Assembly: GCA_027946555.1 (NCBI GenBank)
Contig: JAPEVC010000035.1
Span: 62,001 to 126,000, forward strand
Reading direction: 5' to 3'
Length of the DNA stretch: 64,000 bases
Origin: Gnomoniopsis sp. IMI 355080
Lineage: Eukaryota; Ascomycota; Sordariomycetes; Diaporthales; Gnomoniaceae
How positions within the stretch are numbered: position 1 is the first letter of the stretch; every line of letters begins with the position of its first letter. The notes under the pieces are model-generated. The model did no database searches. It had not been told where the DNA came from and worked only from the letters and a program-made list of their open reading frames with translations. Shown piece after piece: positions 47,326 to 59,799 of the stretch. The position numbers were made by a program, and so were the translations under genes.

Positions 47326-48928
47326 GCTGTTGGTACCTAATAGCTATTGGAGGATCTCGGGGCGTTTCGGTATTCTTTTGAGTTGCTACGGTGCTGTGGA
47401 TGGGGTTGGTTGAAATTCGATTTGAGTTTGCTTGATGTGACGAGGCTTCCTGATCGACGTCGACAGGGTGCGCAGCGCCAAAGTTGGATGTGCAGAGGAA
47501 TGACGGATAAGGGGCAGCGGTAGCGAGGAGGTGTTCGGCATGTTCATTAGGGCAGAAGAGGGGCCTCGTCAAGGTGAGTAAGGTTTTGACGTGTTGACGT
47601 GGTTCGGAGTGGGTTCGGCGGACAAATGATTCGATCAAAGGCGGCGAGAACACGTCTTGGACAGACCAGGCGACAGGACAAGAGAATGGATGGCGTCAAA
47701 GAAGAGTGAGATGGTTGGGCCACGGGCGTGAGTATGTTTGATGTTGATGATGTCGATGATGATTTTGTTGTTGTTGATGTTGTTGTCGAGTCAACCGCAG
47801 GCGGGTGATGCAATCTAGCATGGCGCGTGCAGTAGTAGGTTGTGTCGGGTGGTTTGGACTGATGGCTCGCGAAGTCCAGAAAAGGTTAAACAAACCTCTT
47901 CAAGATCTCCAGCGTCCAAAAGTCAAGTCACGCTCAACGTGAACTGGTGTTGAAACGCCGATCCGCAAACGGCAAGACGGACGAACTTGGAAGACTTGCA
48001 CGACGAATGACAAGGTCGACAAGGTAACTCCTTGAAACGGCAGATTACCTGCAGATATCGACTTGCAAAGTCCCAAGAAACAAATAAAAACTCTGTGCAG
48101 GCCTCACGAAGGAACCCCATCTCGGCAACTTTGATGAACAGGTTCCACTTCTCTCCACTAACAAGCACCCCGCCACTCTTGCCCTTGTTTCCGATAGCCT
48201 GGCTGCCAGGGCTGCCAGGGCTGCTATAAGAGGCCACGATAAGCACCATATGGCACTATCTTGATGCGGTGAGAGGTGCACATGGTCTCTTGATCCAACC
48301 AGCCGGATGCGACATGACGAGATGCCATCCCACTGCGCAGTACTACCTCGAGTACACTGCGTGGTATAAGAGCCGTCACGTTGATCTGGTCACGCGTTTT
48401 CGCGCATTCAAACACGTGCACCATACGCGACTGCTGGGGATTTCCTTGAAAGACGCTCCGCACTTGGGAGACGAACGCTATACAAGGATAGGAGAAACCT
48501 TGTTGAATGGCCGGAAATTCCTGCAGTCTGTTTTTCTTGGGAGAATGACAGAATTACTGGGATTCATTTCCCCAAGGGGAAAGATACGAGTGACCATGAA
48601 AAGGCAATGACTGATTCGGTGATTACTTCCGCGCACAGATGGCAGGTCACTGAATCACCCCAGCCAGAGAAGATGAGTAAGCATCTCTTCCAAGTCACAA
48701 CCTCATCGCGTGTCGGGGTACCTCAGAAGCTTATTACATAATCACTCTCACTACAACATCAGTGAACAAGCACTTCACCACATTTACAAATATCAGAGAA
48801 AGATCTTCCAGAATAGGCTCTCTTCCACATCAGAGGTGATTATGGGTCTCCATGGCTGTATATCAACTATCCAATTACAATTCGCTTCCTCTCACTCCTC
48901 GTCTTCCTGACCCAAGATATCCATGAGT
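47326..48928. other. Intergenic region
   Basis: The left part is the promoter and leader of the coiled-coil gene and has a run of TTG/TGA triplets near 47730-47790. Short ORFs around 48.0-48.6 kb are not recognisable. The right end is the 3' flank of the G1 peptidase gene. Confidence 0.5.
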
Positions 48929-49813
48929 TTACGCATAGGAGCACTTGACCGTCGAGCCAGAGGCCGAGCAACTGGTGAGAACATCCCCATTCTGCTCAAT
49001 ATCAAGAATATCTCCACTGCCACCGGACACAGTGCCGGAAGACGTGGTGGCACTTGCGCCGGTGAATGTCACAGAGCCAAAGTTGGCAAAGGACACCAGA
49101 CTGGAGCCCGATTCAAAGTCCTCCACGATCCATTCAGCATCAGTAAGGCACAAGGAACCCAGGCTTCCCTCGTTGCTGAAGGTGTGGCTGACGGATTTGC
49201 CAGTGGTGTTGTTCTTAACGGTGGCAGTTCCACTGTCAATTTCAAATAGGTGTCCAAGTCAGTGATGGCTCCACTAGCGGACGAATACCCAGGTGTATTT
49301 TGTGTGTATACATGGATCCGGAGCGTTTACTTACCCAGTCTTTGAGCTTGCCACAACCGTCACAGTGATAGAGTCACCGGCAGCCACCGTGATTCCAGAA
49401 AAGTCATACGCATAGTCAGGGTACCACTCGTACCAAGCATCGTACGTGATCGAAGAGCCAGACTTGGTCCAGTCAATGCCAGTCTGGAGAATGGCCGTCT
49501 GGCAGCTGTCACCGTCGATGCCCACCCACGCGGAACCGCTTCCGGCAGAGGAAGGCGTCGGGACCGTGAAGGTGCCGGTAACAGACTTGACACCGCTGGT
49601 GGTGATCACAGAGCCCGCCCAGTTGCTGTCATACTCGACGTTGGTGTTGTTTGTCGAGGCCCCCGGGTGGCTGGCTGCTGCCTCGAGCCTCTGAGGAGGA
49701 AGTGTCTTGCGGCTGGCACGGGCTTCGGCTCGCGCCTTGCGCATGGCTGTGCCGGGGGCGGCAGCAGCAGAGCCAGCGAGGAGGGCGGCTGTGATCACGG
49801 CGGTCAACTTCAT
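48929..49813 (-). CDS. Secreted G1 peptidase (aspergillopepsin II-like)
   Basis: Two exons, 49813-49335 and 49232-48929, give 260 aa. The intron has a GTAAGT donor and its acceptor restores SSKTGGTATVKNNTTG. A signal peptide (MKLTAVITAALLAGSAAAAP) is followed by a basic propeptide of about 40 residues. The mature enzyme starts near YDSNWAGSV. The eqolisin catalytic Gln lies in GIDGDSCQTA and the Glu in LTDAEWIVEDFES. WYEWYPDYAYDFSGITVAAG is a core beta-sandwich strand pair. These are acid endopeptidases secreted by fungi for protein digestion. Length and both catalytic residues are normal, so it should be active. Confidence 0.9.
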
Positions 49814-52800
49814 CTTGGAAAGATTTCGAAGTGGGAGACGAGACTGGTGTACTGAAGAGGCAGAGAGGGAGAAGAGGAGAATGGATGGAGGTGAGGTTCT
49901 CAGATTGAATGCTCGTGGGGATAGCGAACTCATCAGGTATTTATCGACAAGCCCCAGCTCCGCGCCATGGTTCAATTCTCAACCTATTCAGACATTTACG
50001 AGGACCTGCTTCGGATCGTCGGATCCATTATCTGGCAAGCTGATATCAACAGCAAGTTCGCGTGCTTCAGTCTAGTCCCAGAACAAGAAGGTAGAATGTT
50101 CAGACACCGTCGAGGTGACATAGTCTGCTTCTAGATCCCCAAGGATCCCAATGGTAAACCTTCAACGACCATGAAGCTATCTTTGACCCTAGAGTAGTCG
50201 GAAAGATAGCACGGAAACAGATGGAAAGCAGCGGGCATACCTTGTCGTCGAGTAACCTTCTGCTGTCTATCGATTATCAAACGGTAGCCCAATTGTTCGG
50301 CCGCTGCCCCATAAGCACCCTGTCTAATCTAAATTACCCGTGGCTAGTAGGGGTGGTTTGACCACAAGCGCGAGATAGATGGGAGCTTCTTTTCGGCCCG
50401 TTACCGCATCTGGCGAAAATTAAGCATTGCCAAGCCTTTTCAATGAAGACGCTTAAACAACATAAGCATTCGGTCCATGTCGCGATGTCACTTGCCTGAT
50501 ATAGCCGTGTAACCCAATACACACTCCGCCCAAACATTTGTGGTTCTTGTGACCGATGATGGCACACTGCCCGCATATCACTCCCACAGGCTCATCTCGC
50601 TGGATGACAAAGCTCTGCCTTGCTGTGCCTTGACAATACCCTGAGGCTCTTTGCAACCCCAAGTAGGGGTGATGCTACGTTACCTACTGCCTCCAGATTC
50701 CAATCAAGGTCTTCCGGAGGGACATTCCCATTTTCCTGTCAGGAAAAAACTATTGTGTATATGTATTCCTCATTCAGCATCTAGGTAAGATACCGTCTCG
50801 TCAGGTACCATTTGTGGCGATTCTGAGCTTCACGGTGCTTGCCCTGTGACTAGAAATGACTTTGTGATTTGGTTTTCCTTTAGCTCATCAGGACTCAACG
50901 AGTTGCCAGAGCCTCGGTTCTCATGGATTTCTTGCTTTCGAATAGCCGAGGTTGTGGCAAGCATATGACAAGACAAGGTTGGTAACCAGTAACTTTTATC
51001 CCTCAAGTATATCCGAAACTATTGAGAACAACAAGTCTTTCAGCCTCCATAATTCTTCTAGTACAAACTCAGTCTTCTCATGCTTGGTAGTGCTTTGGCC
51101 AACCACTGATTTGCCAAGAATTTCAACAGCGGCTCACCTTTAGGGAATCACTACACAAGATATTGACCGGGGGGGGGGGGGGTAAGTTGAGGCAGTCATA
51201 CATTGATCGGTAGCTAAGGTTGGGGCTTCTTGAGCTTTGATCTCAATCTAGCCATGCAAGAGTCCATCACCTGGACTGGTCCTTCATTAGTGAGCTCCGC
51301 CAGGGGTGAGCCCGCCAGAGCGAAGGCCCGGAAAAAGGCTCCCCAGACCACTTTGACGACGGTCACTTGGACTTCCTCACCAATCACCTTTGTCGTCTTC
51401 AAGCCCCTCCAATGTGAATGTGAACCGTTAAAAAATTACTTTCACAGACACAGGCGACAAGATATGCAGAGGGCTAGGAAAATCATCAGAAGACGCCCTT
51501 TTACAGTCTTTAGATTCACAATTTTACATGTGCAACGAACTAAATGATACTGAGATAGTCCCCATCTAGACTGTCTTATAGAGTTCTTATTAAATCAAAC
51601 TACAGCAAGAACCATTCCCAGGTCACTGCAGTTCATAATAAACTCACTGAGACGGTATATAGCATGGAAATTTATCAAGGATATGCATTTTACATTCTTC
51701 AATTCTTTCAGAGGCATGAAAATAGTGATAGATTGGCCAGTTATAATATTTGAAATGCTGACAAGAGTTGAATTTCTGGTTACTTACCGAGGGAGGTAGT
51801 GCAGGTATGGGAAATTTAAGGAAGCCTAAGATTATTGTTTAGTTCCTGAATTCCGGATACCTTCAGATGTTTGGGAAGGATCCAAGAGAATGCCTTAGGT
51901 GGTTTTGGTCCACTCTGAAAATTTCCTCATAGGTAAAGGTTACTATGTATCAAGCAAGCAGGAGCAGTGCCTCTAACCGCAATCGTACTTCGGGCGGGAC
52001 TGCCGGAGGATGAGTTTCCTTGCCTCAATGTTTGAATCCTGAATATGGCCACCATTTTTGGGTACACCATCGCGCCTTTGGGCTGTCTACTTGAAGATAG
52101 TTGGCTGAAGGCCTTGGATGCAGGCGTCAATCTAGGCACAGTCTCAAGAGTCACTACGAGCTTTATTGTAGTCGGTCTGCTGTCCAATTCTTCTTCTGTG
52201 AGGCCATATGAGCTCTTGATTTTAATTACATTGAATCATAAGACTAGAACAAGCTTCAAACAATAGGTCATGAATCTGCTTGTGACCTTTCATCCCAATG
52301 ACACAGTGGCAACCACTTCCTGTTTCTGCATGAGGCTTCTTATCCATTAGAGGCGCCCGAATCAGTGCGCACAGCTCATGTAGGTAAGCAGTGTTTTGGG
52401 ATTGCATGAAGTAGCTTGGCACTAGAGCTTTTGTTAGACGATTCGTGTGGTGATGCCATGCCACGCTAAATTAGGGTCAGATGTTCCATGTGCGCCGCCG
52501 AGGGTTTTCTCGACACACAACGGAATGCATCCACTTCTCCATTGCTTCTTTGCCTGTCCAACCGTCCTCAACGGGGCGCCGGGCTTTGTCGGCCGGACCG
52601 ACATACTATAATTCGGTGATACATCCTGCCTTGTCCGCAGAATCAAGAATGGGTGTAAGGCGAGATGGTCTACGATCTGTACATAGTAGTATCTACTAAG
52701 TGGACTTTCGCTAATGTCGCCTATCAAAGGCGAAGGTTGCGACGGTAGTAATCCCGTCAACCCCATTCATCAACAATGGGACGAGCATGTCGACTGCTAA

Positions 52801-53234
52801 TTGGACGTATATGTCAGTGACAGGCACGCCGCGCTTGCGACTGGGCCGGACCCAAAGTCGGCAACTGAACCTTTGGTTAACCTTAAAAAAAAGTATGAGC
52901 GGGTAAGGCTGATCCGGCACCCATTCCAGACGAAACACGTTCGCCCTAGTTATTGCTCACCTCTAGCGTGGAACCGCCAGGCGCTCGACGGAAAAGCCGT
53001 CTTGGCATTCGGGAAAGCCCTACTTGTGAATAGTATAATTCTTGTTGGTGTCCCAGTGGCAGTGAGGTGTATGAAGGAGTCGTGTTCTATAATATGGTTA
53101 TCGCCCTGTTTTTGTATATACGGAAGGTTCCCAATCCTCGGATGGAATACGTGCACTAGTTGAATGATTTTCGAGTTTGTCTTGGTATAGAAGTTTAATT
53201 TTACGGATTCTTTGGCAGGGCCACACAGTACACG
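49814..53234. other. Gene-poor region
   Basis: About 3.4 kb without a recognisable gene. A G run of about 14 lies at 51169-51182. ORFs around 51.9-52.9 kb have no family resemblance; their mildly AT-rich setting may reflect old, unidentifiable insertions. The right end holds the esterase promoter. Confidence 0.5.
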
Positions 53235-55068
53235 ATGCGGGACATCAGCCTTCTCCTCAGCCTCAGCCTGGGGTTGATATGGGCCGGCGATGCCGTAGCC
53301 CAATCAGCCCCCCTGCCTATTGTTGACTTGGGTATGTCAATACATCAAGCTACTTTGAACGTAAGCAAGATCCCCGTGCCATGCGTACACCCTTTTCTCC
53401 TCTCTGCCCTTCTGGCACATACTCATCATCCATATACAGGCAACTGGAGGCTACCTAAACTTCTCAAACATTCCTTACGCCCAGCCACCGGTAGGAGACT
53501 TACGATTCAAGAGATCGGTGGCCTTGACAACACCGAACCGCACACTTAATGATGGCTCAAACGAGCGGATATGCCCGCAAGCAATGCCACTTTGGCAAAT
53601 CCTAAATCCTCCGCCGCCACCACTGGTCATTATGCTCCCTCCCGGGGCCGCTGGCCCTGCGGCGGGCGCCATGCCCCCCGCGGGCGCTCCCCCAGGTGCT
53701 TCAGGTGCCCCCGCAGGAGCTCCTCCATTGCCACCGCCAGACCCAAGAGAGTCCGAGGACTGTCTGTTGTTGGACGTCATGGTACCACAACAGACGTTCA
53801 ACGCCGCAGTGGGAGGCCAAGGGCCCCTCGCACCCGTGATGGTCTGGATACATGGTGGCGGCTTCGCACTGGGAGGCAAATCAACCGTTGGCAATCCCTC
53901 ACAGCTACTGCAAAAGAGCGTGCAAGGGGGCCTTAACGGGATGGTATACGTGCAAATGAACTATCGTCTCGGCATGTTTGGCTTCCCGCCTAAAGGCCCA
54001 CAGGACACCGACGTGGATACCAACGCAGGCCTATTCGACCAACGCTTGGCCTTGGAGTGGGTGCAGCAAAACATCAAGGCCTTTGGCGGTGACCCGACTC
54101 AGGTGACTGTAATGGGAGAGAGCGCCGGTGCGGTTAGTGTCTGGTCGCAGCTCACGGCATTCGGCTCCCCGAACGATACTACTCTTATGAAGCGAGCTAT
54201 TATCCAGAGCCCGGCACAACGTCCCAAGTTCGATGCTATTACATACGGCCAAATTTTCGAGCAGTTTGTCGCGGCCTCCAACGTTACCTCGATGTCGGCG
54301 GCCCGAACGCTCGACACAAGTGCGCTGCAGAACATCAACAGGGTCACAGTTGGCAATGCGCCCTTTGCCACTTTGACTTACGGTGCCAACGTGGACAATG
54401 ACTTTATCCCAGCACTGCAGACGGATCTACTTGCGCAGGGAAATTTCGCAAAAAACGTGGACGTGATCGTCGCGCACAACCTCAACGAGGGCCTCATTTT
54501 TACGGACCAGCGTATCCAGAACAATACAGGCCTCGCAGGCTACCTGTCCGGCCTTATGCCGTCTGCATCGCCAGAAACCATCCAGAACATCATCAACCTG
54601 TATCCCGAAGACTTCTCCGGTGCGCAGCCGTACACGACGCAATTGGAGCGCCTGGAGCTTGTCGCCAGCGAATCCCTCGTGACATGCAACGCCAACGCCC
54701 TCGAGAAGGCCTTTGGGGCAACGCCGGGCGGTGTCCAAAGCCTTGCGAGCGGGGGCGTGAACGGCTACCTGTTTGCTGTGAGCCCAGGGATTCACGCGCT
54801 GGATACCAGCTACACCTTCTTCAACGGGCAAAACACGCCGGATATTTTCGGCAACGTTGTGAATGTGGGTGTCTCGGATCAAATGCAGAACACGTTCCTA
54901 AAGTTCGCCATCACGGGCCAAAAAGCCGCGGCGTTGCCGGCGCTGGGCGCGCCTACTGGCTCAGTGGATGCGTTTTCGCTTTTGAGCCTCGACGTCAATC
55001 AGACGCACGTCGTGCAGGATCCTTCGAATAACCCAAGATGCCAGGTCTGGCAGACTGCTTTGGGTTAG
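53235..55068 (+). CDS. Secreted type-B carboxylesterase
   Basis: Two exons, 53235-53360 and 53440-55068, give 584 aa. A signal peptide of about 22 residues (SLSLGLIWAGDAVAQS) leads into a short mature N-terminus. The splice restores HQATLNATGGYLNFSNIPYA, the usual start of fungal type-B esterases. Next are PPVGDLRF, EDCLLLDVMVP, the oxyanion loop WIHGGGF, DQRLALEWVQQNI and the nucleophile elbow GESAGAVSVW (Ser). The acid site lies near HNLNEGLIFT or further on, and GIHALDTSYTF holds a candidate His. Between QAMPLWQIL and EDCLLL lies an insert of about 45 residues made almost only of Pro, Ala and Gly. It probably hydrolyses extracellular esters or lipids. Apart from the insert the gene looks intact. 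Confidence 0.9.
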
Positions 55069-55922
55069 CTTGAGGAGTGCTTATCCTGTTAGATATCGAT
55101 AGACTCTTTGGACAATCCAAAATAGGGTATTAGGAATTTTAATTAAGCAATTGTAAATATTAATAAATCTCGCTTCCGTCCATTCATTCCCTCTGCTACC
55201 TACTTTTTGTATCTGTGCAGAGGATGTTGGGTTTTTTGCCTGGGTTGCAACATGCCGAACTCATGACGAAGCAAGGCGCCGTGCCAGAAGACGGTGCTGG
55301 GATCACTAGAGAACGACCGCGCCTCATATTTTCCCCATAAACGCTCGTATTGGTGCTACCGTTGAGGGATCACTGGTGGATTGGAAAGACTGTAGATTTG
55401 CAAGAGAGGAAAAGTGGTAACATTTTCAAATGCGAGACAGACGGATTCCATTGTGCGTCGAGAGCGTCGGGCTTCATATCGAGGTAATCATGAGCTGAAA
55501 GACCACACCACTTAGCGGAAACTCCGAGACAAGCACATGAGCGTTCGAGGGTAAAAATCCATTAACTTTGATGGGGAGATTTGATTGCAAGAGGAATGGT
55601 CTTCAGATCGAATCCACCCGTTTCGCTCAAGTCAGGGCGAATTCTCCTAAGTCCCAAAGTACTCCCAATTGAACACATTTGTGATGATCTTGAAAAATGG
55701 ATTGAACTCAAATTATTTTGCAACGTACGCATACAGATTTCTCTCTACGAATAAAATAACTCGAGTCGCCCGCGTGCTCAGCAGATTCAGGAATATGCGA
55801 AGAGGGACACGAAGTGACGCAGTTTTTCTGCATATTTACGATAAGGACGTGGCGCACTGCACATTCCATGAGACACTTGGTGTAGAGGAAAAACATGAGA
55901 GAGCTGGGATCCTATGTACAAG
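55069..55922. other. Intergenic region between convergent genes
   Basis: 3' flanks of the esterase (+) and the P450 (-). A small AT-rich patch lies at about 55135-55170. No further gene is seen. Confidence 0.5.
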
Positions 55923-57728
55923 TCAGGCGGCTCGGGTCTTGCCTGAGGTGACTCGAGTCATCAAATTGCATCCAGCCTTGGTACCAATTGTAAACCGATC
56001 ATTGTCGAACTCAAAATCAGCAGCCGTAGCGTCTACGCTCTGGAACGTGAAGTGTTGAACGAGAGCAGCAATGAGCATATACATCTCCGCCCAGGCTAGA
56101 CTGATGAGTCCCAAGGCGTTAGAGCATACAAACAAGAATCAAGAGAAGGAAGACGGTGCGAAGTTGTGGGAGTGGATGTACTGCATGCCAAGGTAAATTC
56201 TGGTTCCTCGCGAGAAGGGCGCAAAAGTCTTGTCGTTGGGCTTACGATCGCCCAGCCACCGCTCAGGATCAAAACGCATCGGATCTGGGTAGAGAGTCTC
56301 ATCGGTATGCATCAAGAGCACGGTCATCCCGACAGGTGTGCCAGCGGGAATGCGCCAGGTACCGTAGAACAGGTCCTGGTCCGAGATGCGTGGCGTTCGT
56401 GTGCCGAGGGCGGGGCTTAAGCGCAGGCCTTCCATGAGAACTGCTGTAAGGTAGGGCAGCTGTTCGAGGGTTTGCAGTCGGGGCGATGAGGGCGCAGGGG
56501 ACTTGGCAACAGATGCTGTGATCTCTGTCCTCAATCTCTCGAGAATTTCCTTGTCATTAAACACGTGAAATATAATGAGTCGCATGGTGCTGGCCGATGT
56601 TTCGAATGCTGCGCCCGTTACGGTAGCTATCTCTTCGAAGATGCGATTGAAGCTCTTCTCTGTGGGTGGAAGGCTGGATTTGACGACATCGTAAGCCATT
56701 GTATTTTGAATATTTTCAGTCGGCGAGGAAGAAGTGATAGAGTCCAGAGTGTCTTTGGTGTCTTGTTCTTGTTGCTATTTTTGAGATTAATATAAGGACA
56801 GCAGAGGACATGGGGCAGCGAAGACATACCTGCAGATAGCGGAGAAAAGCCTTGATACCCTCATCACCCGACTTCATGACCCATGAGATTGGGAGGGACC
56901 TGATTGTTGGCCCAAACCAGCGAACGTGTTTGGTTGTACGCCACATCATGCCACCACCTTGAGAGGCGTGGGACAACAGTACGCCAAAATCTTTCTCGTC
57001 GAGCTCATTATATTGCTTGCCAGTAATGAATTCGTGCGCTGTATCTCTGGTGAATGCGCTGATAGCTGCACCCAGGTTGAAAACGGCGGTTTCAGGAAAC
57101 TCAGCGATACGTCCGCACAATTTGTCTATGTTTCGCTGGACAAGGTCTTGGCGAGCTGCTACCTTCGCTTTAGAGAAGAAGCCAGCGATAGCGTGTCGCC
57201 GCATCCGATGGGTGGCATGGTCTATGACAGTCGTCAGCGAATTGGAATGATGTGCTACAGAGGCGAAGCAGCAGGACCTATGCAGAATATGGTTGAGACC
57301 TTGCCGCCAAAGGCGTCATAATTCCAGGCTGGTTTGTCCCAATGTCCATCTTGCCGGTAGAGCTTGTCGAAGAACGCAGGATCTATGATATGGAGCTCGT
57401 GGGGACTGATGCGAATGATGGGGCCTGCTTGAAAGTTAGCCAAGAATCACAGAAGAGAAAGCAACATGAGGGGATATAAGTATGCCTCACCGTATTTCTT
57501 GTGCAGTTCCGCAATTTTTGGAGTATACTGCCCACCTTGAATTAGATCGTAATAGGCTTCGTACCAACGAGAGATAGCCGCCAGCCTTGGGCCCGGAAAG
57601 CGTGCCAAAGGATGAAAGTGCAGCCGGTACAGGACTAGGGTAGCGTAATAGATGATCACGGCACCGGCAATGCTATGCCATGAGGGCCTCAGATCCGTGA
57701 GATATTCCATGCCGGAGTGGGAGGCCAT
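55923..57728 (-). CDS. Cytochrome P450 lacking the haem-ligand cysteine
   Basis: Five exons, 57728-57491, 57424-57278, 57221-56830, 56774-56182 and 56100-55923, give 515 aa with every junction in phase. An N-terminal anchor (AGAVIIYYATLVLYRLHFHP) is followed by LARFPGPRLAAIS, IIRISPHELHIIDPAF, the helix C region WNYDAFGGK and DHATHRMRRHAI, an I-helix TGAAFETSASTMRL, ExxR in LMEGLRLSP, and FDPERWLG. The haem loop reads FSRGTRIYLGMHLAWAEMYM. The axial Cys (normally GTRICLGMH) is Tyr, codon TAC at about 56195-56197. Relatives in this style belong to the trichodiene-oxygenase or benzoate-hydroxylase-like fungal P450s. Normal P450 chemistry is not expected without the thiolate, yet nothing else is decayed. 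Confidence 0.88.
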
Positions 57729-58361
57729 CTTGATCGTAGCTTTCTGCCAATCGAAAATTCAGTCAGGATGACGGAATTATCCGAACTGTGCAAGCACCTA
57801 GGTAGGTGTAAAGAGGACGAGAAATAGGAAAAGCCAGGAGGTTGCCCAACCGTGGCGCCTCTGGCGGTGTGTTTTCGGGATCTGAGAACTATGGAAAACA
57901 AGGTAAGCATTTGAAGCCACCTCGCTTTCACTCACGTGGCTGGAGTTGAACGTCCGTCAGCCGTAGTGATTGGTACACGATGTAGGTTTTCCCAGTCCAA
58001 CCGCATACTGTTGGTTGCAAGCGGCAAATAAGGTACCTAGGTACCATTTACCTCCTAGCAGGCTGGCCGGTAGCCGTACCAGTCTGTCGGGTCTGTGAGG
58101 GTCCTGGGATAGGTTCGACCGGCACGGAAGTCGTCCGCGGGCCGCCTGCAGTACTATGCAGACGGACCCTTTTCATTCTAGTTCCACCCATTCGTGCAGG
58201 GTCCAAAAATAAAAATCCCCGCTGTGATGACATGCAGGTACTATGTACTATTTCAAAGGATGTCGGTTAGAGTGAGCGGCACAGTCGGACAAAATCCATC
58301 ACCATGGCTAGTATTTCACACAAGTCCAGATGCTGATCTTCGACTCTCTATACATGGGACT
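57729..58361. promoter_or_regulatory. Divergent intergenic region
   Basis: A 633-bp spacer between the P450 (-) and the aldo/keto reductase (+). Two ACCTAGGT palindromes lie at 57796-57803 and 58035-58042. Confidence 0.45.
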
Positions 58362-59547
58362 ATGAGCAGCCGTGCTGGAACACTTCTCCTTCCAACCACC
58401 ATCACTGCATTTCTACGCTGGAAGTCAGCACACTCAATCAGACACATATCCAAAGCTTCATACTCAAAGATGTCCCCTCAGCTAGTATTCGGAACTGGCG
58501 TTGTCGGCATGGACGGCATGGAATTTCAGACTAGCGACTCCGTCACGAAGCTCCTTCAGAACCTGCAAGAACTCGGCATAACCCATTTGGACACAGCCGC
58601 GCGTTATCCGCCACAGAAACCGGGCAAGTCAGAGCAGCTTCTTGGAGAAGCCTTGAAGGATAAATCCACGGATTCATTCGTCATCGATACCAAGGTGTAT
58701 ACCGAGGTAGGCGATGGTAGCGGCGATCTAGCCCGTACCACTATGGCAAAGTCGGTAGAGAGCAGCCTCCAGCGCTTGCAACGACCAGCCGTAAATGTTC
58801 TCTTCGCACACCGTCCCGATCCCGCAACGCCGCTCGAAGAGCAGATCCAAGGCTTCGTGGGTCATGTTGCTCAGGGCCATGTCAAAGCCTGGGGTGTAGC
58901 CAACCACCCACCAGAGACTTTGCAAAAGATCCTTGACTTGTGCGAGGGAAACGGTTGGAAAAAGCCGTCGTGGTATCAGGTAAGGCTCATCTTGGACTAC
59001 AAATTTCCCATTATATCTTGACGTGCTATGTTTTCGTCGTGTCTTGTCTTACTGTCCTCTTTCAGCATTCCTTAGGTAGTGAACTCAAACCAGCTGACAA
59101 TATTCGCAGGGCACGTACAATGTGCTTACGCGCGGACTCGAGACTCGTGTATTGCCCATCCTCCGAGCTCACGGCATGTCCTACCTCGCATCACATGCGC
59201 TGGCCTCGGGTTTCTTAACCGGCGAGCATATCGATGCCCAAGGAAACCCTATTGGGCGCTTCGCCACGAGCAGCTTCGCAAACAGTCCAGAGGTTGCATC
59301 TGCTATGAAGGCATTTGTTACCGGTTGTACAGAGCAAGGCGTACTGCCAGTAGAAGTGGCCAGCCGCTGGCTTGCTCATCATTCTCCACTAAATGACAGA
59401 GATGGTATCGTGCTGGGAGCGAGTAAGCTGGCGCAGGTTGGCGATACGGTTGCCAATATCCGGAAAGGGCCGCTGACGCCTCCTGTAGTGAAGTTGGTGG
59501 ACGAGCTTTGGGGATCGGTCAAATCTATCCGGGGCTCAATGATTTAG
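58362..59547 (+). CDS. Aldo/keto reductase
   Basis: Exons 58362-58979 and 59110-59547 give 351 aa, or 315 aa from a second in-frame ATG at 58470. AKR signatures: LVFGTGVVGMDG, THLDTAARYPPQ with Asp and Tyr of the active site, FVIDTKVY with the Lys, and VNVLFAHRPDP with the His. VKAWGVANHPPETL lies in the barrel. The NADPH-binding end is GIVLGASKLAQVGDTVANI. This resembles the AKR7 (aflatoxin aldehyde reductase) and fungal secondary-metabolism branch. The longer start adds about 36 residues rich in Arg, Ser and Thr and free of acids, which looks like a mitochondrial leader. The substrate is unknown, though aldehydes or ketones are expected. Confidence 0.88.
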
Positions 59548-59799
59548 TTGTGGGAGGCAAGTACCTGATCGAATGCTTTCCTCAGAAGCTCAACAAATCC
59601 ATTTTCACCTTATTTTCAAAGGTTCTACATTGAACATACCCCAAACCTACCTAAAAGGTGGAAGCCCGAAGCCCCATCCGCCTCGGACGCTGGAGCATTT
59701 CTCAAGTAGACAGCTGGTTGAACATCGGTAAAGGTGTGGGCTCAGTCAAGTCATCAACTGCCGAGTGAATAGTCTCGAGATGAATTCAGCACCCACCTA
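59548..59799. other. Short spacer
   Basis: 3' flank of the reductase gene; nothing else is seen. Confidence 0.4.

Noticed and set aside
51169..51182. G run as a functional G-quadruplex or assembly gap
   Set aside because: A single homopolymer cannot be judged without read data, and nothing nearby depends on it.
58100..58130. GGTTCGACCGG as a tRNA B box
   Set aside because: The matching A box, stems and terminator are absent.
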